Source: an uncultured Prevotellaceae bacterium
GTDB lineage: Bacteria; Bacteroidota; Bacteroidia; Bacteroidales; Bacteroidaceae
Length of the DNA stretch: 44,223 nt
NCBI GenBank assembly: GCA_902781315.1
Contig: CACZIT010000027.1
Coordinates: 1-44,223, forward strand
Direction of reading: 5' to 3'
A model generated the notes under the pieces. It saw only the letters and a list, made by a program, of their open reading frames with translations. It made no database searches and had not been told where the DNA came from. Shown here in pieces: positions 39,203 through 44,223 of the stretch (within the stretch, counting starts at the first letter, position 1; every line of letters starts with the position of its first letter). Position numbers and translations under genes: made by a program.

Positions 39203-40747
39203 ATGAAGCCCCTGATAGTTGTATCAGCATCGATGGCAGTAGCAACAGCATCTGCCGGCAACCGTCCGAACATCGTTCTCTTTATGGTGGACGACATGGG
39301 ATGGCAAGACACGTCGGTGCCCTTCTGGACGGAGCGCACACCGCTGAACGACACCTACGAGACGCCCAATATGGAGCGGCTGGCCAGCGAGGGAATGCTG
39401 TTCACGCAAGCCTACGCCGCGCCCATCAGTTCGCCCAGCCGCTGTTCGCTCATGACGGGAGCCAACGCGGCTCGCCACCGCGTGACCAACTGGACGTTGC
39501 GCCGCAACGAGTCGACTGACATGGAAGACGACCTGGTGGCAACACCCGATTGGAACGTGAATGGGATTGTTCAAGGAGTTCAGGGAGATAAAGGATGGGC
39601 GGAACGTGCTTTTGTCTGCCGGTCGTTCGTAGACCTGCTGCACGAAAGCGGCTACCACACCATTCACGTGGGCAAGGCTCATTGGGGCGCACTGGGCACC
39701 CCGGGCGAGCGGCCCGAGCACTTCGGCTTCGACGTGAACATTGCCGGCCATGCCGCTGGCGGACCAGCCACCTACCTGAGCGAGCAAAACTACGGCCACG
39801 ACAGCTTGGGGCATGCCACTTCGCTCATGGCAACGCCCGACCTCGAGCACTATTGGGGCACGGGCACCTTCTTGACCGACGCGCTCACACAGGAGGCCCT
39901 TCGCGCGCTCGACAAATGGAAGGAGGCACGGCTTCTGGACAAGCCTTTCTACCTCTACATGTCGCACTACGCCGTCCACATTCCCATTGACCGCGACATG
40001 CGCTTCTATCAGAAGTACATCGACAAAGGACTCTCGCCAAAGGAGGCCGCCTACGCCTCGCTCGTGGAAGGCATGGACCAGAGTCTGGGCGCTCTGCTCC
40101 TCTGGCTCGACCGCAACGGAGAGGCCGACAACACGGTGGTGATCTTCATGAGCGACAACGGCGGCTATGCCACAGGCAGCTACTACCGCGACGAACCGCT
40201 CTACACCCAGAACGCACCGCTGCGCTCGGGCAAGGGCTCGCTGCTCGAAGGCGGCATACGCGAACCGATGATCGTGCGCTGGCCGGGACATGTGCGCCGT
40301 AGTTCGCGCTGCGACAAATATCTGATGATAGAAGACTTCTTCCCTACCCTGCTCGAGATGGGCGGTGTGAGCCACTACAGCGTGCCACAAACCATCGACG
40401 GCCGCAGCTTCATGCCCTTGCTCAACGAGAGTGGCGATCCGTCGGCCGACCGCTCGCTCATCTGGAACTATCCGAACGTGTGGGGCAACGAGGGACCGGG
40501 CATCAGCCTGAATTGTGCCGTGCGTCACGGTCCGTGGAAACTGATCTATAACTACAAAACCCGCGAAAAGGAACTCTACAACATCGAAACCGACATCAGC
40601 GAACAAGACAACCTTGCACCAAGGTGGCCCAAATTGGTACGGAAACTTTCGCGTGAGCTGGGACGACAGCTGCGCAAGATGAAAGCCCAACGCCCCACGG
40701 TGAAGAGCACCGGCAAGCCCTGTCCGTGGCCCGATGAGGTTAAATAG
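39203..40747 (+). CDS. S1 family sulfatase, Ser-type
   Basis: A 514-residue secreted sulfatase: signal peptide (MKPLIVVSASMAVATASA), metal-binding NIVLFMVDDMGWQDTS, the modification motif SSPSR (76-80, Ser76 in the place of formylglycine) followed by CSLMTG, HVGKAHWG, MSHYAVHIP, FMSDNGG and LYNIETDISEQDNLA. Ser-type sulfatases need an anaerobic sulfatase-maturating radical SAM enzyme, which is not in this window. The likely substrate is a sulfated glycan; the subfamily cannot be told by eye. I chose the ATG at 39203 because the upstream extension does not resemble a leader. A GTTCAAGGA-type word (39563-39590) adds GIVQGVQGDKG in a loop. It overlaps nothing and ends just before the PorE-like gene. 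Confidence 0.92.
   Translation: MKPLIVVSASMAVATASAGNRPNIVLFMVDDMGWQDTSVPFWTERTPLNDTYETPNMERLASEGMLFTQAYAAPISSPSRCSLMTGANAARHRVTNWTLRRNESTDMEDDLVATPDWNVNGIVQGVQGDKGWAERAFVCRSFVDLLHESGYHTIHVGKAHWGALGTPGERPEHFGFDVNIAGHAAGGPATYLSEQNYGHDSLGHATSLMATPDLEHYWGTGTFLTDALTQEALRALDKWKEARLLDKPFYLYMSHYAVHIPIDRDMRFYQKYIDKGLSPKEAAYASLVEGMDQSLGALLLWLDRNGEADNTVVIFMSDNGGYATGSYYRDEPLYTQNAPLRSGKGSLLEGGIREPMIVRWPGHVRRSSRCDKYLMIEDFFPTLLEMGGVSHYSVPQTIDGRSFMPLLNESGDPSADRSLIWNYPNVWGNEGPGISLNCAVRHGPWKLIYNYKTREKELYNIETDISEQDNLAPRWPKLVRKLSRELGRQLRKMKAQRPTVKSTGKPCPWPDEVK
39563..39590 (+). repeat. GGAGTTCAA word in sulfatase gene
   Basis: GGGATTGTTCAAGGAGTTCA followed by GGGAGATA: two to three copies of the same 9-base word as in topB, in the same frame (VQG). 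The start GGAATTGTTCAGGG of the topB array is almost the same as here. Confidence 0.75.
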
Positions 40748-40793
40748 GCCTATGCTTGCAATAAAATCGCGTTTCCTACGTTATTATAACAAG

Positions 40794-42953
40794 ATGAAGA
40801 GAATACCGACGATATTTCTGCATATTGTCGCTGTAGTCGTTATGGCTATGGCGACTTCAGGCTGTGGTGCCGACAAGCACCTGAAAAAGGCTGAGAAATA
40901 CTTGGCGCTGGGCGAATACTACGACGCTGCCATGGAATTTAAGAAAGCCTACCAAGGTACGCCGACGAAGGAACGCGAGAAGCGCGGCCAGCGGGCGCTG
41001 AAGATGGCTCGCTGCTATGCGAAAATCAACCAGACGCAGTCGGCCCTTGCAGGCTATCGCAATGCTATTCGCTATAAGCAGGCCGAACTGGGCGACCAAC
41101 TGGCCTATGGCCGCCTGCTGCTGAAGAACGGCGAATACAAGGGCGCCACAAAGGTGCTGCAGGAGGTGAAAGACTCGCTCATGGCAATAGGCGAATGGTA
41201 CAGGGCGGAGCCTACCCCTAACCCCTCCACGAAGGGAAAGGAGGCCAATAAAAAACTGACCGACCCTGCCCTGCTGACGCAGAACGCACTGACCTCGGCT
41301 GAACAGGCTCCCCAGTGGAAAGAACTGGGATCGCGCTACACCGTGAAGCGCATGGAGATATTCAACTCGCGACGCGCCGACTATTCGCCCATGCTCTTCG
41401 GCGACGACTTCGACAAGCTGTATTTCACGTCGACACGCAACGATGCCAACGGCGACGAACTCAGCGGCATCACCGGCACGAAGGCAGGCGACATCTTCTT
41501 CTCGGAGAAAGACGACAAGGGAAAATGGAGCCGGCCGGAGGTGGTGCAAGGCGGACTGAACACCGAATACGACGAGGGCGCCTGTTCGTTCTCGCCCGAC
41601 GGCCGCGAGATGTATCTGACCGTATGCCAGACCGACCCCAGCTATCCGCGCTATGCACAGATCATGAAGTCGAGCCGTTCGGACGCCTCATGGGGCAAGG
41701 CCTCGGAATTGAAGATTTCGAACGACACGCTGTCGGGCTATGCCCACCCCGCCATCTCGCCCGACGGTCAGTGGCTCTACTTCTGCTCCGACATGCCGGG
41801 CGGCAAGGGCGGCCTCGACATTTGGCGCATCAGGCTGACAACTGGCGGACTGGGCGGCATCGAAAACCTTGGCAACCCTATCAACACGCCGGGCGACGAG
41901 ATGTTTCCCGCCTTCCGACCGAACGGCGACTTCTACTTCTCGAGCAACGGCCATCCTGGCATGGGCGGCCTCGACATCTTCATCGCCACCATCGACCCCA
42001 AGACGCGCCAATACGTGCTGGAACACCCTGGCTATCCGCTCAACTCGCAGGGTGATGACTTCGGAATGACCTTCGAAGGGCCCTACAACCGAGGCTTCTT
42101 CTGTTCGAACCGTGGCGACGGGCGCGGATGGGACCACATATACAGCTTCGAGAATCCCGAAATCGTGCAGGCCGTCAAAGGCTGGGTGTACGAAATGGAC
42201 GGCTATGAGCTGACGGCAGCCGAAGTGCGCATCGTGGGCGACGACGGCACCAACGAACGGCTGAGCGTGCGCAGCGACGGCTCGTTCACCTACGTGGTGA
42301 CACCCGGAGTGAGCTACGTGATGCTGGCCACCTGCAAGGGCTTCCTGAACCACAAGGAGGAACTGCGTGTAGAGCAGGCTGAAGAGTCGGAAGAATACGT
42401 GTTGCAGTTCCCACTGGCATCGATTTCGGCGCCTGTGCTCATCGATAACATCTTCTACGACTTCGACAAGGCAACACTACGCCCCGAATCGACGAAGGCA
42501 CTCGATGAACTCGTGACACTGCTCAATGAAAACCCGAACGTCACTATTGAACTGTCGGCCCACTGCGACTACAAGGGACCGGCCGCCTACAACAAACGCC
42601 TCTCGCAGCGGCGTGCCGAGAGCGTAGTGAACTACCTCATTGAACATGGCATAGCCGCCGACCGACTGACGCCTGTCGGCTACGGAAAAGAGAAACCGAA
42701 GAAAGTAAACAAGAAAGTGGTGGCCAAGCACAAGTTCTTGAAGGAGGGCGACGTGCTCTCCGAAGAGTTCATCCAAAAACTGGGAGAGAAAGAACAGGAG
42801 GAATGCAACCAGCTGAACCGCCGTACGGAATTCATCGTGCTTCGCACCACTTACGGCATGTTCGACGAGAACGGCCAGCTGAAGGAGATGCCGAAGCCAA
42901 AGAAGAAAGAAGAGCCGCTTGATGACGATGAGGAATTCTTTTATAGTGAATAA
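40794..42953 (+). CDS. PorE-like OmpA-family lipoprotein (type IX secretion)
   Basis: A 719-residue lipoprotein (lipobox near ATSGC). Domain order: TPR-like helices (KHLKKAEKYLALGEYYDAAM onward, to about residue 135), a PD40 beta-propeller (about 190-450; SPDGREMYLT, SPDGQWLYFCSDMPGGKGGL, RPNGDFYFSSNGHPGMGGLD), a carboxypeptidase-regulatory-like sandwich (about 460-540) and a C-terminal OmpA peptidoglycan-binding domain (IFYDFDKATLRPESTKALDE, then ELSAHCDYKGPAAYN and RRAESVVNYL). This is the order of PorE, the type IX secretion component that ties the machinery to peptidoglycan. Paralogues with the same order exist, so a T9SS role is likely but not certain. A short repeat-derived insert (RAEPTPNPSTKGKE) lies between TPR and propeller. 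The start at 40794 gives the lipoprotein signal. Confidence 0.82.
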   Translation: MKRIPTIFLHIVAVVVMAMATSGCGADKHLKKAEKYLALGEYYDAAMEFKKAYQGTPTKEREKRGQRALKMARCYAKINQTQSALAGYRNAIRYKQAELGDQLAYGRLLLKNGEYKGATKVLQEVKDSLMAIGEWYRAEPTPNPSTKGKEANKKLTDPALLTQNALTSAEQAPQWKELGSRYTVKRMEIFNSRRADYSPMLFGDDFDKLYFTSTRNDANGDELSGITGTKAGDIFFSEKDDKGKWSRPEVVQGGLNTEYDEGACSFSPDGREMYLTVCQTDPSYPRYAQIMKSSRSDASWGKASELKISNDTLSGYAHPAISPDGQWLYFCSDMPGGKGGLDIWRIRLTTGGLGGIENLGNPINTPGDEMFPAFRPNGDFYFSSNGHPGMGGLDIFIATIDPKTRQYVLEHPGYPLNSQGDDFGMTFEGPYNRGFFCSNRGDGRGWDHIYSFENPEIVQAVKGWVYEMDGYELTAAEVRIVGDDGTNERLSVRSDGSFTYVVTPGVSYVMLATCKGFLNHKEELRVEQAEESEEYVLQFPLASISAPVLIDNIFYDFDKATLRPESTKALDELVTLLNENPNVTIELSAHCDYKGPAAYNKRLSQRRAESVVNYLIEHGIAADRLTPVGYGKEKPKKVNKKVVAKHKFLKEGDVLSEEFIQKLGEKEQEECNQLNRRTEFIVLRTTYGMFDENGQLKEMPKPKKKEEPLDDDEEFFYSE
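41207..41247 (+). repeat. C/G hairpin insert in PorE-like gene
   Basis: GAGCCTACCCCTAACCCCTC, CACGAA, GGGAAAGGAGGCC: a variant of the family B arms. Reads EPTPNPSTKGKEA in the linker after the TPR region. Confidence 0.6.
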
Positions 42954-43099
42954 TAAGTATTAAGGCTTACTATCATTTTATGTGTCATATCGTTGCTCCA
43001 TCGGGCATAGAGGACCATATCAGGCGTACGCCCCGTCACATCATCATAGAAGGCGATGATGTCGTCAAAGTCCTGTTGTACTGCTCGTACTAATCTCAT
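42941..43099 (-). pseudogene. GNAT acetyltransferase N-terminal fragment
   Basis: MRLVRAVQQDFDDIIAFYDD followed by VTGRTPDMVLYARWSNDMTH matches the start of a common GNAT acetyltransferase group (first helix with two-residue core, then the YARW segment). After about 40 residues the frame runs into unrelated codons and stops inside the end of the PorE-like gene on the other strand. The rest of the enzyme is missing. A complete promoter (43121-43152) still precedes it, so this is a recent remnant left by a deletion. Confidence 0.6.
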
Positions 43100-43120
43100 G
43101 ATTCCAATGTTTCGACCCCG

Positions 43121-43152
43121 CAAAATTAAACGTAGTTGCCGATTCCGCCAAA
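43121..43152 (-). promoter_or_regulatory. promoter of the GNAT fragment
   Basis: On the minus strand TTTG (plus 43149-43152) and TAATTTTG (plus 43121-43128) are 20 bases apart, matching the Bacteroidetes consensus; the ATG lies at 43099. Confidence 0.6.
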
Positions 43153-43177
43153 CCTTTGGGATTGATTTCCTGTTTCA

Positions 43178-43817
43178 TCACTCAATCACAAAACTACGGG
43201 GATAGAAGTCGCTGTAGAAACGGCCGTCGGTGGCGGTGAACTTCAACACGCAGTAATTAGTGTCGGTTACACCACCGGGATAGTACTGCTCGTCGCCCTC
43301 GCGCCAGATCATTTCTTTCGAGGCGGCATCCGTCAGTACCTCCATTGTACCTCTGAGCATCATGCCCTTGAAGCCTTCGGCATCGCAGAAATAGATGCTG
43401 GCCTTGGGGTTAGCCTTGTATTGAGCCACACGTATTGAGAACGTGTTGGTTGTAAAGTAGAAGGTTCTGATACCCTCACGCTTGCGGGGCTTCAGCATAG
43501 CCTTGGTCCAGGGGAAGCCGTCCTGATCTACGGATGAGATGTAGGCGACGGACTGTTTGTCGGCCATCTGGGCAATGATTTCTTTGATGCCAGCCAAAGC
43601 GGGGTTGACATTTGTGACTTCATCGTTACTGACATCCAACGTTTGGCGCCAACGCTTCAACTGGGGAAAGTACGATTTCATCATGCCAATATATTCCTCT
43701 TTGGTGATGGGTGTAGCAGTACATGCAGTAATCTTCGTTCTTACTGCCGTCGGCATTGGTGCCGAGGACATCTTCTGTTAGCGGCATGCCGCAACTCTGA
43801 CAAAATCTCCGATTCAT
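43178..43817 (-). pseudogene. zinc-ribbon / pyridoxamine 5'-phosphate oxidase-like protein, frameshifted
   Basis: Two frames together make one known architecture. From 43817 the first frame gives FCQSCGMPLTEDVLGTNADG and KNEDYCMYCYT, a four-Cys zinc ribbon. Near 43700-43715 the frame must change, after which the other frame gives ITKEEYIGMMKSYFPQLKRW and a PPOX-type flavin-binding split barrel (SVAYISSVDQDGFPWTKAML, FYFTTNTFSIRVAQYKANPK, YYPGGVTDTNYCVLKF) to the stop at 43178. Between the last Tyr of the ribbon and TKEEYIG there are seven bases where a multiple of three is expected, so one base is extra or two are missing. Either the gene is broken or the sequence has an indel error. The intact protein would be a small FMN-dependent oxidoreductase or flavin/heme-binding protein of unknown substrate. 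Confidence 0.72.
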
Positions 43818-43890
43818 ATTTCTTCATTTTTTATATTTGAATTTACCACTAAGAATCCTTTTGCGCAGGCATTTTATAGCAGGCTTATAA

Positions 43891-44223
43891 TTATTCTTCA
43901 TATCCTAATTGTCCTGGCAGGCGGAGCTTTTCCTTCTGCGGAAAGGTCGCTTCGTAAGCCTCAAAGGCCTCAGGATTCTCGTCGGCCACGAAATAGCCCT
44001 TGGGCGGACAATAAGTTCCCTCACGATTGCCCCAATAGCCAGGAATCAGTTCTTGGGCAAGGAAGAATGGCACATCTTCATCCTTCGGCATATCATGATA
44101 ATGAATATTGAGTTTGCTGGCCAAATCGAAACCTGCATGTTTGTAGAACCCGATATTGCCCTCCATCTGTAGCAGGCCGATGCCCATTTCCTTGGCCTTT
44201 ATTAAGGCATAATTCAGAAGCTT
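43891..44223 (-). CDS. GNAT N-acetyltransferase, partial (runs off right edge)
   Basis: The visible C-terminal 110 residues read without a stop to the window edge (KLLNYALIKAKEMGIGLLQM, EGNIGFYKHAGFDLASKLNI). The pattern 'NIGFYKHAGF' is the last conserved strand-helix of GNAT acetyltransferases, followed by a Pro/Gly-rich tail (LIPGYWGNREGTYCPPKGYF). The start and the acetyl-CoA-binding motif lie outside the window. Substrate unknown. The gene is on the same strand as the frameshifted PPOX gene, 73 bases upstream of it. Confidence 0.8.
   Translation of the reverse strand, partial: KLLNYALIKAKEMGIGLLQMEGNIGFYKHAGFDLASKLNIHYHDMPKDEDVPFFLAQELIPGYWGNREGTYCPPKGYFVADENPEAFEAYEATFPQKEKLRLPGQLGYEE

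Noticed and set aside
43690-43725. Programmed ribosomal frameshift in the PPOX gene
   Set aside because: No slippery heptamer or downstream hairpin is visible at the joint; a simple indel explains it.

Overview
The window looks like a chromosomal piece of a Bacteroidales bacterium, most likely Prevotella or a close relative. The reasons are several promoters of the Bacteroidetes type (TAnnTTTG about 20 bases after a TTG), a PorE-like lipoprotein of the type IX secretion system, a Ser-type sulfatase, GH31/GH115 xylan enzymes, and G+C-rich coding with weak ribosome binding sites. I see no rRNA, tRNA, CRISPR array or transposase.

Layout from left to right. 1-5731: a secreted, internally deleted DUF362-like gene, then GH31 and GH115 glycosidases for glucuronoxylan or xyloglucan side chains. 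5809-13353 (minus): one giant dimodular NRPS ending in a thioester reductase (C-A-T-C-A-T-R). 13589-17778: a divergent operon with a membrane sensor carrying a SpoIIE-type phosphatase and an anti-sigma-type kinase, its STAS partner, and an outer-membrane barrel. 17827-22829 (minus): trmB and ilvE, then a subtilisin-like protease with xseA and xseB. 23172-30162 (plus): MATE exporter, cytidylate-kinase-like protein, metallophosphoesterase, a small membrane protein, rfbB, a DUF559 nuclease-like gene, purT, an FdtA-like isomerase and a FemAB/GNAT protein. 30218-36637: a DUF6057-type membrane protein, a PD40 lipoprotein with a CxxCH motif, a lipoprotein, an ECF sigma factor and its membrane/barrel partner. 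36907-42953: topB, a sulfatase and a PorE-like OmpA lipoprotein. 42941-44223 (minus): a GNAT fragment, a frameshifted zinc-ribbon/PPOX gene and a GNAT gene cut by the window edge.

The most unusual property is the density of short repeats, many of them inside genes. Family A has a core of about 43 bases, often flanked by tandem 9-base words (GGAGTTCAA). It sits in frame inside the NRPS (twice) and the SpoIIE-type protein (several nested copies). Relatives or flank words occur in GH115, topB and the sulfatase. In the orientation found in genes its three reading frames are all free of stops; in the reverse orientation two of three contain stops, and the one clear reverse copy lies between genes. 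Family B is a C/G hairpin (CCCTCCC-loop-GGGAGGG). It supplies the stop codon of two genes, rewrites the N-terminus of purT, and flanks the DUF559 gene as inverted copies; looser relatives occur inside xseA, topB and the PorE-like gene. Other tandem words encode a signal-peptide core (GH115), the C-terminus of GH31, a periplasmic linker next to the ECF sigma factor, and a 22-base operator-like array upstream of topB.

The NRPS is the best candidate for an undescribed biosynthetic product, probably a dipeptide aldehyde or a pyrazinone derived from it. The repeat families are the best candidate for an undescribed genome process. Every family assignment here comes from reading motifs by eye; no database search was run.
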